Shown here: positions 7,532 to 14,502 of the stretch, one piece after another
Position numbering within the stretch: the first letter of the stretch is position 1
How the letters are laid out: the number at the start of each line of letters is the position of its first letter
Origin: a bacterium
GTDB lineage: Bacteria > Zixibacteria > MSB-5A5 > GN15 > FEB-12
Direction of reading: 5' to 3'
DNA length: 17,463 bases
Assembly: GCA_030619425.1 (NCBI GenBank)
Contig: JAUXBJ010000003.1
Coordinates: 1 to 17,463 of the forward strand
Translations under genes and position numbers: made by a program
The notes under the pieces: generated by a model
The model's input: only the letters and a program-made list of their open reading frames with translations
What the model was told of the DNA's origin: nothing
Databases searched by the model: none

Positions 7532-8317
7532 TCACACTATGTAATACACTTCGGGGTTAGTACCAAGACCGGGCTTGCGGCGTATCGTATAGCGCTCGCT
7601 GAGCAGTTCCCGGACATTTGAATTCGGGTCTTCCAAATCACCGAAATGCATGGCGCCGTACTTGCACGCCTCTACGCAGGCCGGTAACATTCCACGCGCT
7701 AACCGTTCGTCGCAGAAGGTGCACTTCTCCACCACCCCACGCGAGCGCGTCGGATAGTCCGGCTGAATCTTCTGTATCTTCGGGCGCGGGTCACGCCAGT
7801 TGAAACTGCGCGAACCGTAGGGACAAGCAACCACGCAGTAGCGACAACCGATGCAGCGATGCCAGTCCATCATGACAATGCCGTCCTTCTCGCGTTTCCA
7901 CGTTGCCCCCGTCGGGCAGACGCGCACACAGGGGGGGTTGTCACAATGGTTACACAACACCAGCGCCGGCAGATGTTTCAGACTCTCCTGTTGGTAGGGA
8001 TGCTCCTGATCATGGAAGGCGTGTTCGAACGACTCTTTCCAGATCCACTTGACCTCGTCTTTGGGATTCTCCCACTTGGGCACATTGTGCGTCGTGTGAC
8101 AGGCGGTCACACAATCATTGCAGTCAGCATGCTCATGACACTTGCGCAGATCGATCACCATCGCCCAGCGCTGTGCCGTAAGCGGACCCTCAGGTCGCAC
8201 CGGAGCAACGGTCCCGAGAGAATCCTCACTGGAAAACACTTTGCTCACGGAACCACCGGCCAACCCCAGGGCGGTGAGACCGGATACCTTGAAGAATTTC
8301 CGTCTATCGATACCCAT
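7532..8317 (-). CDS. dsrO: DsrO, periplasmic Tat-exported iron-sulfur subunit
   Basis: Encodes 261 residues from the ATG at 8317. A longer frame with 23 extra codons exists, but a very strong AAGGAGGTGA at 8322-8331 and a twin-arginine signal (DRRKFF at residues 4-9, then a hydrophobic stretch to about 22) fix this start. The mature part is a ferredoxin-like NrfC-type protein with sixteen cysteines in four groups: C60/66/69/73, C122/125/130/134, C155/158/161/165 and C199/202/214/218. These would bind four [4Fe-4S] clusters. DsrO passes electrons between the periplasmic cytochrome DsrJ and membrane subunit DsrP. Its ATG overlaps the TGA of dsrJ by one base, and its ribosome binding site lies inside dsrJ, so translation is coupled. 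Confidence 0.95.
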   Translation of the reverse strand: MGIDRRKFFKVSGLTALGLAGGSVSKVFSSEDSLGTVAPVRPEGPLTAQRWAMVIDLRKCHEHADCNDCVTACHTTHNVPKWENPKDEVKWIWKESFEHAFHDQEHPYQQESLKHLPALVLCNHCDNPPCVRVCPTGATWKREKDGIVMMDWHRCIGCRYCVVACPYGSRSFNWRDPRPKIQKIQPDYPTRSRGVVEKCTFCDERLARGMLPACVEACKYGAMHFGDLEDPNSNVRELLSERYTIRRKPGLGTNPEVYYIV

Positions 8318-8697
8318 CACATCACCTCCTTGGGGATAACATGACAGTCCCAGCAATAAGGATCGACACTCATGTAGTTGTGGCAACGGTCACAGAACTT
8401 GTCCTTGTTGACATGGCAACTGAGACAGGTGTTGGACAGACTTTTCTCCATACGCTGACCATCCGGTCCCACGAAGTAGCGCTCTCCGTCACGCACGACT
8501 TCATCACGCCAGTCATCGAGCAGGTCCATGTGATGTCCACGCATCCACTCGGCGTCCTCGACACATTGGGACCCCTCAGCTTTTTCCAATTCCGGCGCTG
8601 TCACCGAGGCCTCACCAGCCAGGTTATACCATAAGGGAAAGGTAACCAGGGCGAGGAACACCACGATTCCGAGGATCACTTTTCCGGCATCATACAT
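8317..8697 (-). CDS. dsrJ: DsrJ, triheme cytochrome c subunit
   Basis: Encodes 126 residues from the ATG at 8697, which has AAGGAGGG eight bases upstream; an in-frame start 14 codons earlier lacks this. An uncleaved N-terminal anchor (about residues 6-26) leads into a periplasmic domain with three heme c sites: C91-LSC-H95, C102-DRC-H106 and C115-WDC-H119. Before them lies SQCVEDAEWMRGHHMDLL (43-60); C45 matches the conserved cysteine that, in Allochromatium vinosum DsrJ, is an unusual axial ligand to one heme. The start overlaps the end of dsrK by eight bases and the stop overlaps the dsrO start, which implies tight coupling. The protein faces the periplasm within DsrMKJOP. Confidence 0.95.
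   Translation of the reverse strand: MYDAGKVILGIVVFLALVTFPLWYNLAGEASVTAPELEKAEGSQCVEDAEWMRGHHMDLLDDWRDEVVRDGERYFVGPDGQRMEKSLSNTCLSCHVNKDKFCDRCHNYMSVDPYCWDCHVIPKEVM
8322..8331 (-). promoter_or_regulatory. Strong ribosome binding site for dsrO inside dsrJ
   Basis: Read on the minus strand this is AAGGAGGTGA, nearly a full match to the anti-Shine-Dalgarno end of 16S rRNA, with the consensus GGAGG core about seven bases before the ATG at 8317. It lies inside the last codons of dsrJ and decides the dsrO start against a longer in-frame option. Confidence 0.85.
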
Positions 8698-10315
8698 TGT
8701 CGTCGCCCTCCTTTCCGTTTTGTTCGTATGGTGTGCCACGCAGATCGGTAGGCCGGTCGTGCTGGCCTTTCATGATCAGCGCATTGCCGACCATCTCATG
8801 AACCCCCCCGACTTCCACTCCCGGTACCCAGTACTCTAACAGTGGCGGCAGGGTTGCTTTATCGATAGCGCACATGCACAACAGAATGTTCACATCGTGC
8901 GTATCATGCACGTACTGAACGGCGTTAGCCCGAGGTAAACCGCCGCGCATGCGCATCTCGAAGTTTTCATCGGTGCCCAAACCCGCGCCGCTGCCACAGC
9001 AGAAGGTCTGCTCACGAATCGTGTTTTCCGGCATCTCGTGGAAGTTGTTGCAGACGCTGTTGATTACGTAGCGCGGCTCTTCCAGGAGACCCATCGCCCG
9101 CACGGGGTTGCATGAGTCGTGATAAGTCACGCGCCAGTGATCATTGCGGCTGGGATCGAGTTTCAGTTTGTTATGATGAATCAAGTCCGCCGTGAATTCC
9201 GCGATGTGAACCATCTTGGTCGTGCGCGTGTTTTCAAAACGCGTGCCGGTAAAAGGCGAGACCGGTTCCTCCAGGAAATCGGCCGGACCGTTCAGCGTGT
9301 CCATGTACTGATGCACCACCCGCCACATGTGACCACACTCGCCGCCGATGATCCACTTCACACCGAGGCGTTTCGCCTCCATGTAAATCTTGGAGTTCAG
9401 TCGTTTCATCATCTCGGCCGAATGGAACAGTCCGAAGTTGCCGCCCTCGGATGCGTATGAACTCCAGGTGTAATCCAGACCGATCTCATGAAACAGTTGC
9501 AGGTATCCCAGCAGCGTGTAATAGTGCGGTGAGGCGAAGTAGTCCGCCGACGGCGCGACAAACAGAATCTCCGCGCCCTTCTTGTTGATCGGAGCCTCCA
9601 CACGCACGCCGGTCAACTCTTCCAGTTCATCGACAGCGAAATCGATACTGTCCTTGAAACCGTGCGGCTGGATGCCCAGATGGTTGCCGGTGCGAAAACA
9701 GTTCGCCACCGGCGTGCCGATCCACTCGATAGAGATACCTATCAGGTTCATCAACTCGCGCGCCATCATAGTGATCTCGGCGGTGTCGATGCCATAAGGG
9801 CAAAATACGGAACATCGGCGACACTCAGTGCACTGATAGAAGTAGTAGAACCACTCTTTCAACACGCCGACCGTCAGCTTGCGCCCACCGGCGAACTTGC
9901 CGAGAACCTTGCCCGCTGTTGTGAAATCATTCCGGTAGACCGACCGCAAGAGTTCGGCCCGCAACACCGGCATGTTTTTGGGATCACCGCTTCCTATGAA
10001 GAAGTGACACTTGTCGGCGCAGGCGCCGCAGCGCACGCAGATGTCCATGAAGATGCGCAATGAACGGTACTTCTCCAGCCGCTCCTTAAACCCCTTGAAG
10101 ATAATCTCCTCCCAACCGTCGGGAAGCTGCCAGTCATCCTCGTACGGCTGCCACTTACGCGGGAACGGGAGACTGAGGTACTCCTGATTATCTTTAACGG
10201 CGGCGTAGTTGTAGGACCCTCGCTCAAACTTGACAGCAGGATCCATCCAACTGCGCTTGGGCGGCCCGTAATCTATCTGAATCAGTTCTTCCGGTTTTTT
10301 CACGTCTTCGGCCAT
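8690..10315 (-). CDS. dsrK: DsrK, cytoplasmic HdrD-like catalytic iron-sulfur subunit
   Basis: A 541-residue soluble protein related to heterodisulfide reductase HdrD, believed to reduce the DsrC trisulfide on the cytoplasmic face of DsrMKJOP. Two ferredoxin-type motifs are complete: C93/96/99/103 (CVRCGACADKC) and C162/165/168/172 (CTECRRCSVFC). The C-terminal CCG-type region has C402, the pair C439-C440 (FCCGSGAG), and C480 and C482 in LLCMCAIDKA. The final CxxC of a textbook CCG motif would read CAIC; here aspartate replaces the last cysteine. GGAGAAGGAG before the ATG is a good ribosome binding site and overlaps the end of dsrM, two bases away. There is no signal peptide or membrane segment. 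Confidence 0.95.
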   Translation of the reverse strand: MAEDVKKPEELIQIDYGPPKRSWMDPAVKFERGSYNYAAVKDNQEYLSLPFPRKWQPYEDDWQLPDGWEEIIFKGFKERLEKYRSLRIFMDICVRCGACADKCHFFIGSGDPKNMPVLRAELLRSVYRNDFTTAGKVLGKFAGGRKLTVGVLKEWFYYFYQCTECRRCSVFCPYGIDTAEITMMARELMNLIGISIEWIGTPVANCFRTGNHLGIQPHGFKDSIDFAVDELEELTGVRVEAPINKKGAEILFVAPSADYFASPHYYTLLGYLQLFHEIGLDYTWSSYASEGGNFGLFHSAEMMKRLNSKIYMEAKRLGVKWIIGGECGHMWRVVHQYMDTLNGPADFLEEPVSPFTGTRFENTRTTKMVHIAEFTADLIHHNKLKLDPSRNDHWRVTYHDSCNPVRAMGLLEEPRYVINSVCNNFHEMPENTIREQTFCCGSGAGLGTDENFEMRMRGGLPRANAVQYVHDTHDVNILLCMCAIDKATLPPLLEYWVPGVEVGGVHEMVGNALIMKGQHDRPTDLRGTPYEQNGKEGDDNV

Positions 10316-10317
10316 AG

Positions 10318-11310
10318 CTACTCCTTCTCCAGAGGCATCTCAGCCGCTTTCATAACGTCACGGAACTCGTCTTCATACTCTTCATAGGTATGCACCTTCA
10401 CCGGGTAATCCCACGGATTGATGTGCCGTTTCACGCGATTGTTGTTGGCCAGATTGCGTGTCGGACTGAAGAACACGCCACCCGCATGCACCAGCTTGCT
10501 GAAGGGGAAGTAAATCAGCAAGGCGCTAACGAGGAAGAGATGGATGAAAAACGTGACGCCGATCCCTTCCGGCACGACCGGGCCGAGGGTCACCAGACCC
10601 ATGGATAGTTCCTTGATACCAACGATGTCGGTCTTGTCGAAATAGCGCATCCAGACACCGCTGACGGCAATCCCCAGAAGCAGTAACAATGGGAAGTAAT
10701 CACCGGCCAGTGAGATATAACGAAGTCTCGGGTTGACTATGCGACGGAAGAAAAGATAGGTCAGCGCCGCGATAATGATAACGTCGGTGAGATAGATGAT
10801 CGGCAGGCCGATCTGAAAGAAGCTGTCCAGACCCTCCATAACACTCACGCACCACGGTACCGGTTCAAGGAAAAACCGGAAGTGCCGTGCAACGACAATC
10901 AGGAAAGTCCAGTGAAAGGCCAGGCCACCGGCCCAAAGCCATTTATCAGCGAGGTAGGTCAGCCTGGAACCATCTCTCAACTGCGATCTCGTGTTGCGAA
11001 ACAGTGAGCGAAAGAAGAGCACCTCGAGAAGCATGCGGCCGATCACACCCAGGGTAGAGTGCGGATTCTCCAGCCTGCTGGGTTTGATCCATGGAAGGCT
11101 CTTCTGCTGGCCACAAGTAGTCGGGGTGCGGAACGGCACCGGCAGGCGCGCCCACTGCAATACCCGCATCAACAGGCCGACTACGAACACAGCCAGGGCG
11201 ACGTACGGCACGATCACGCCGAACAGATAGTCCAGCCCGGCCGCACCGACCAGAACCCAGGGCAGGGCAATCAGAACTGCTATGACCACCAGCGAAAAAA
11301 ACAAATTCAT
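10318..11310 (-). CDS. dsrM: DsrM, membrane cytochrome b subunit
   Basis: Encodes 330 residues from the ATG at 11310. A longer frame extends 34 codons into the upstream gene, but the hydrophobic start MNLFFSLVVIAVLIALPWVL and an AGGA close before it favour the shorter form. It is a NarI-like protein with about six membrane helices. Histidines H133 and H143 (AFHWTFLIVVARHF) and H257 and H275 (FIHLFLVS, FSKLVH) are likely heme b ligands. DsrM anchors DsrK and exchanges electrons with menaquinol. The C-terminal 50 residues are hydrophilic and acidic and probably meet DsrK. It is the first dsr gene of the MKJOP group, 22 bases after the RsbRD-like gene. Confidence 0.93.
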   Translation of the reverse strand: MNLFFSLVVIAVLIALPWVLVGAAGLDYLFGVIVPYVALAVFVVGLLMRVLQWARLPVPFRTPTTCGQQKSLPWIKPSRLENPHSTLGVIGRMLLEVLFFRSLFRNTRSQLRDGSRLTYLADKWLWAGGLAFHWTFLIVVARHFRFFLEPVPWCVSVMEGLDSFFQIGLPIIYLTDVIIIAALTYLFFRRIVNPRLRYISLAGDYFPLLLLLGIAVSGVWMRYFDKTDIVGIKELSMGLVTLGPVVPEGIGVTFFIHLFLVSALLIYFPFSKLVHAGGVFFSPTRNLANNNRVKRHINPWDYPVKVHTYEEYEDEFRDVMKAAEMPLEKE

Positions 11311-11332
11311 AAGCTGTCCTATTCCTCCGTTA

Positions 11333-11893
11333 TCATCTATCGTTGTCTTTGTCTGCGTTATTGCAGCTATTGCTTGCGGGGCTTTCGGCGAGGCGGGCAT
11401 TAAGACGCTCAATCAGTTTAGCCGTGCTGCGTCGGGCATCGTTCACTTTGATTTCAGAGATGCGGTCACGACACAGGGTGTAACAATCAAGCGCCATCAG
11501 TTGCATCATGTCGATAGCATCCTCTGTAGACTGCAACTCGTCGCAAAGCGCGTGCGTCTTGATCTCCTCAGCCAGCAGTTCGCGGATGATCGGCTTGAGC
11601 AGCAGCACGAAAGATACCGCCTCGGATGGAAGGAAATCCTGCACGGCGCGGATGCGGATAAGCTTGTCAAGCGATGACCGTGTGGCCTCGGGGTCCATGT
11701 CGTTGACGAGGCAATCGAACAGTAGATCGGTTTCCTCGTGAACGACATATCCAATGGGGTTAGCGAAACGATCATCTTGCTGCCGCAGGAACTCACGACC
11801 GTCGGCAGGATAGGTATCGATAATCCCCTGACGCCACTTCTCAACCACTCTCTCTCTATTCTTGGTCAGAAGCTCTCGCAACGTCACAACCAT
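11333..11893 (-). CDS. RsbRD N-terminal domain-like protein leading dsrMKJOP
   Basis: Encodes 186 residues from the ATG at 11893; a GTG one codon earlier and another three codons inside are alternatives. It is soluble and mainly helical, with a start (TLRELLTKNRERVVEKWRQG) resembling the RsbRD N-terminal domain, a globin-like sensor-type fold known from stressosome proteins. No STAS domain follows, so it is not a full RsbR. Genes with this domain are often placed immediately upstream of dsrM in sulfate reducers, and the 22-base gap to dsrM fits that arrangement. Its role is unknown: regulator, assembly factor or accessory of DsrMK are all possible. The C-terminus (after about residue 165) looks disordered and polar. 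Confidence 0.75.
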   Translation of the reverse strand: MVVTLRELLTKNRERVVEKWRQGIIDTYPADGREFLRQQDDRFANPIGYVVHEETDLLFDCLVNDMDPEATRSSLDKLIRIRAVQDFLPSEAVSFVLLLKPIIRELLAEEIKTHALCDELQSTEDAIDMMQLMALDCYTLCRDRISEIKVNDARRSTAKLIERLNARLAESPASNSCNNADKDNDR

Positions 11894-11971
11894 CACCTCA
11901 AGTCGTTACACACACCGATTGATCCGGATTAACCGACGTGCTTATTAAAACTTCTACGAGCACCGCAACAG

Positions 11972-11999
11972 ACGATACACACTCAGAAACGTCAGTCAA
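11972..11999 (-). promoter_or_regulatory. Candidate promoter for the RsbRD-like gene and dsrMKJOP
   Basis: On the minus strand TTGACT (11994-11999) and TATCGT (11972-11977) are separated by 16 bases, resembling a sigma-70 promoter with a good -35 and a four-of-six -10. It lies between the likely terminator below dsrC and the first codon of the RsbRD-like gene, leaving a leader of about 70 bases. No clear operator is seen. Confidence 0.4.
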
Positions 12000-12095
12000 G
12001 TGCTCTGCCGAATTCACTGCCGCAAATAGTCGCAAAGCTATCGCAAACCAGCGAACAAGGTCTGCAACTGCATCAATACCATGTCCCTCAATTCC

Positions 12096-12125
12096 AAAAA
12101 CGCCGTCAGACCGGGAGGCCTGACG
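12096..12125 (-). terminator. Likely intrinsic terminator downstream of dsrC
   Basis: The bases at 12104-12112 pair with 12117-12125 around a GGGA loop; one internal A-C mismatch interrupts an otherwise GC-rich stem. On the minus strand the stem is followed by GGCG and then five T (12096-12100). The position, about 110 bases below dsrC, suggests it ends a dsrC-containing transcript. Confidence 0.55.
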
Positions 12126-12150
12126 ACATTTGTATGCGCTGTGCTAATCA

Positions 12151-12202
12151 GCAGGTCAGGGCTCTGGGAGACCTGTCGTCGCAGGAGTCAGGGACTCCTG
12201 TG
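12151..12202. repeat. Two related tandem hairpin units (REP-like)
   Basis: Unit 1 (12151-12176) and unit 2 (12181-12201) both begin with GCAGG, contain TCAGGG and end with CCTGT; CGTC separates them. Unit 1 folds with CAGGTC (12152-12157) against GACCTG (12170-12175). Unit 2 folds with CAGGAGTC (12182-12189) against GACTCCTG (12193-12200). The design suggests a dispersed intergenic repeat rather than a simple terminator, as no T-run follows either. Confidence 0.5.
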
Positions 12203-12232
12203 CTAGTTCGTTATCGCCACAGCGTTAACTGC

Positions 12233-12550
12233 CTACACGCAGCCGGTCGGTTTGGCCAGGCCGGCGACTTTGCAGGCGCCTTTGGCCGGACCGGACGGGA
12301 ACAGTTCGTAGATCTTCTTCAGCGGGAAACCGGTCTCTTTGCACAGCTTCCGAATCATCGGGGCGATCCCGAACTTCAGATAGTAGTCGCGCAGATAGTG
12401 CACCAGTTTCCAGTGCTCTTCGGTCAGAAAGTCCACGGCCTCGGTCGTTGCGAGCGCCTTGGCGATCTCTTCGTTCCACTCTTCGGGCTCCAGCATGAAC
12501 CCATCTTCGTCGACCTCAATACTTACTTCACCAAGCGTGAATGTCGCCAT
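12233..12550 (-). CDS. dsrC: DsrC, sulfur-carrier protein of dissimilatory sulfite reductase
   Basis: Encodes 105 residues from the ATG at 12550, with GGAGG seven bases upstream; a longer frame by eight codons is less likely. DsrC receives the sulfur of sulfite from DsrAB as a trisulfide across its C-terminal arm, which the DsrMKJOP complex then reduces. Both essential cysteines are present, C93 and the penultimate C104, ten residues apart (GACKVAGLAKPTGCV), which distinguishes true DsrC from TusE-like relatives with one cysteine. The body (TEEHWKLVHYLRDYYLKFG, 43-61; MIRKLCKETGF) is typical of the family, and the length is normal. It lies 67 bases below dsrL and upstream of hairpins, so it may end the upper transcript. 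The protein is cytoplasmic. Confidence 0.96.
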   Translation of the reverse strand: MATFTLGEVSIEVDEDGFMLEPEEWNEEIAKALATTEAVDFLTEEHWKLVHYLRDYYLKFGIAPMIRKLCKETGFPLKKIYELFPSGPAKGACKVAGLAKPTGCV

Positions 12551-12617
12551 CGTCGGACCTCCGTAGTTTACCACATATAGTGAATTGGTTTATACTCGAT
12601 ACTCATACTTGCATGCT

Positions 12618-14324
12618 CTATCGCATCTCCAGCCAGCCGCACGGGCATTGCTCGGCGCACTTCTTACACCCCGTGCAGACGTCGTGCTTATAGATATACT
12701 CCGGTTTACCGACTACCGGACCACCCTTGACCATCGACTTGGTGATAGCGCTGTCCTGACAAAGACTCCAGCAAACGCCACAGTCGAAACAGAAACCGCA
12801 ACTCATACACCGCTTGGCTTCAGCGGTCGCCGCTTCAATCGTGAACGTGGATGTGATCTCCGCATTTATATCCTTGAACCTGGTTTCTACCTGCATTACG
12901 GCAGGTTGTTGACGCTGCATCTCCTCATAGAAGTCGGGGTACAACTTGTCGAAGTGAATAGCCTCAGCCTTCTTGTCGGGGGACATGGCTTCGCCGGTAA
13001 CCATTTCGTGGATTGCTTCCGCAGCCCGTCGACCGTGATAGATAGCATCGATCACCAGGCCGAGATTGACGCTGTCGCCACCGGAGAAGACCGACTCGAG
13101 CTTGGTCTTGAACTTGTCGTCAGTCTTGATCCAGTCCCTGCCTTCGATCAGATCGGTGAAACCGGTGAAATCCGGTTGCTGACTGATGGCGGCAATTAGA
13201 GTGCTGAACTGCAGATCAAAGGTATCTCCCTCGATCGGTACCGGACGACGACGACCGGACGCATCCGGCTCGCCCAGTTCCATCTGCTGACATTTCATGC
13301 CGGTAGCTTTATCGCCCTCTTTGTAGATCTCGATCGGGGCGGCCAGGAAATGGATATCGACCCCTTCCTCCAGGGCGCCTTCGATTTCTTCCTCGATAGC
13401 AGGCATTTCAGTGCGCGTACGGCGATACAGAATGGTCGCCTTCGCGCCAAGACGTCGGGCCATGCGAGCAGCATCGATAGCGGTGTCACCGCCGCCGATC
13501 ACAACCACATGATCGCCAACTTCGATCATCTCGCCCTCGTTCACTTTGTGCAGGAAGTCAGTCCCGGTCCAGACATTGGGCGCATCCTCGCCCTCAATCT
13601 TGAGTTGTAAGCCTTGATGAGCACCGAGGCCGACAAAAATCGCGGCGTATTCTTTCTTGAGATCGTCCACCGGTACGTCGCGACCGACCATCGTGTTCAC
13701 CTTGAGTTCGACACCCATGTCGAGGATGCGCTGCATTTCTGCATCAAGGACGTCCTGCGGCAATCGATAGTCCGGAATCCCGTAGCGCAACATGCCGCCG
13801 GACTTGGGGAAAGCCTCGAACACAGTGACCGGATAGCCACGCCGCGCCAACTGATAGGCGCACGACATGCCGGCCGGCCCGGAACCGACCACCGCAATCT
13901 TCTCTGAGCGCTTTTCGTCGGTCAACATCGGTGGCTTGAGTTTCTTCTCAAGCCCAAAGTCACCAATGAACCGCTCCACCGCATTAATCCCGACAGCACC
14001 CTCTTTTTCCCTGCGGTTACAGGCGCTCTCGCATGGATGCGGACAAACGCGACCGCAAACCGAATGGAACGGCGTGGTTTCTGCGAAGATATTCCAGGCG
14101 TCCGTGTACGCATCATCCATGGACCGACCCATATCTTCAGCCTTGGAGATAATCATCAGCATCGGCCGGATGTGGTTGTGATTAGGACAGCCCTCGGCGC
14201 CGCAGGGGGCCGGTCGTGTTTTGCCAAAAGGTCGCAGGAGCGACTGTTCACCCGCGGCGCCACCGCCGGAAAAGCCCATACTCCCCAGCTTCTTCTTTTT
14301 CTTTTTCTTGACTATCTTTATCAT
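12618..14324 (-). CDS. dsrL: DsrL, NAD(P)H-dependent iron-sulfur flavoprotein
   Basis: A 568-residue relative of the glutamate synthase small subunit. N-terminal cysteines C41, C46, C90, C94, C98 and C102 form the cluster-binding helical domain. The FAD motif is VVGSGPAG (145-152). The NAD(P)H motif is VIGGGDTAIDAA (275-286), followed by YRRTRTEMPA (300-309), whose arginine pair is typical of NADPH-using relatives. A C-terminal ferredoxin domain has C506/509/512/515/518/522 and C550/553/556/560. DsrL of Allochromatium vinosum couples NADH to DsrAB; DsrL-2 types occur in reducers and disproportionators. This one looks closer to DsrL-2. The start is odd: seven consecutive lysines (residues 6-12) from an A/G-rich tract at 14289-14309, with only a weak GGGAAAG before the ATG. 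A later start at M16 is possible. Confidence 0.92.
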   Translation of the reverse strand: MIKIVKKKKKKKLGSMGFSGGGAAGEQSLLRPFGKTRPAPCGAEGCPNHNHIRPMLMIISKAEDMGRSMDDAYTDAWNIFAETTPFHSVCGRVCPHPCESACNRREKEGAVGINAVERFIGDFGLEKKLKPPMLTDEKRSEKIAVVGSGPAGMSCAYQLARRGYPVTVFEAFPKSGGMLRYGIPDYRLPQDVLDAEMQRILDMGVELKVNTMVGRDVPVDDLKKEYAAIFVGLGAHQGLQLKIEGEDAPNVWTGTDFLHKVNEGEMIEVGDHVVVIGGGDTAIDAARMARRLGAKATILYRRTRTEMPAIEEEIEGALEEGVDIHFLAAPIEIYKEGDKATGMKCQQMELGEPDASGRRRPVPIEGDTFDLQFSTLIAAISQQPDFTGFTDLIEGRDWIKTDDKFKTKLESVFSGGDSVNLGLVIDAIYHGRRAAEAIHEMVTGEAMSPDKKAEAIHFDKLYPDFYEEMQRQQPAVMQVETRFKDINAEITSTFTIEAATAEAKRCMSCGFCFDCGVCWSLCQDSAITKSMVKGGPVVGKPEYIYKHDVCTGCKKCAEQCPCGWLEMR

Positions 14325-14429
14325 GGTGAAACTTTCCCGTTCATGTCTTTCTGACGGCTCAAGCGGCTTGGTGTCGGCGGTCGGTTGGGACCACGTATCC
14401 TTGCCATGCCGGCAATATACACTCGATCG

Positions 14430-14447
14430 ATTATATTACTTAGTCAA
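14430..14447 (-). promoter_or_regulatory. Candidate promoter region upstream of dsrL
   Basis: The 178-base gap 14325-14502 between dsrN and dsrL contains, on the minus strand, a perfect TATAAT at 14430-14435 and a TTGACT at 14442-14447. They are too close to form one promoter; TATAAT would need a weak -35 near CTGGAA. A palindrome TCGATCGA (14423-14430) touches the TATAAT box. A six-pair inverted repeat (TGTGGT 14476-14481, ACCACA 14495-14500) lies next to the dsrN stop without a T-run. A separate dsrL-dsrC promoter is plausible but unproven. Confidence 0.35.
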
Positions 14448-14502
14448 CCTGTTTCCAGTTTCTTCGGCTTCATGATGTGGTCTGCAAACCGCTCACCACA
14501 CC

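Larger units (their letters stand above)
11894..12232. other. Intergenic region between dsrC and the RsbRD-like gene
   Basis: This is the longest non-coding stretch of the dsr block. Going down the minus strand from dsrC it holds a pair of related hairpins (12151-12202), a third hairpin followed by five T (12096-12125), then about 100 bases with a candidate promoter (11972-11999), and the leader of the RsbRD-like gene. Short open frames cross it on the plus strand but have no recognisable protein features. It most likely separates a dsrA-to-dsrC unit from the dsrMKJOP unit. Confidence 0.6.

Noticed and set aside
7532..8386. Longer DsrO starting at 8386
   Set aside because: The extra 23 residues precede the twin-arginine signal and overlap dsrJ; the strong ribosome binding site points to 8317.
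12151..12202. CRISPR array
   Set aside because: Only two related units with internal symmetry and a four-base joint; no spacers and no cas genes.
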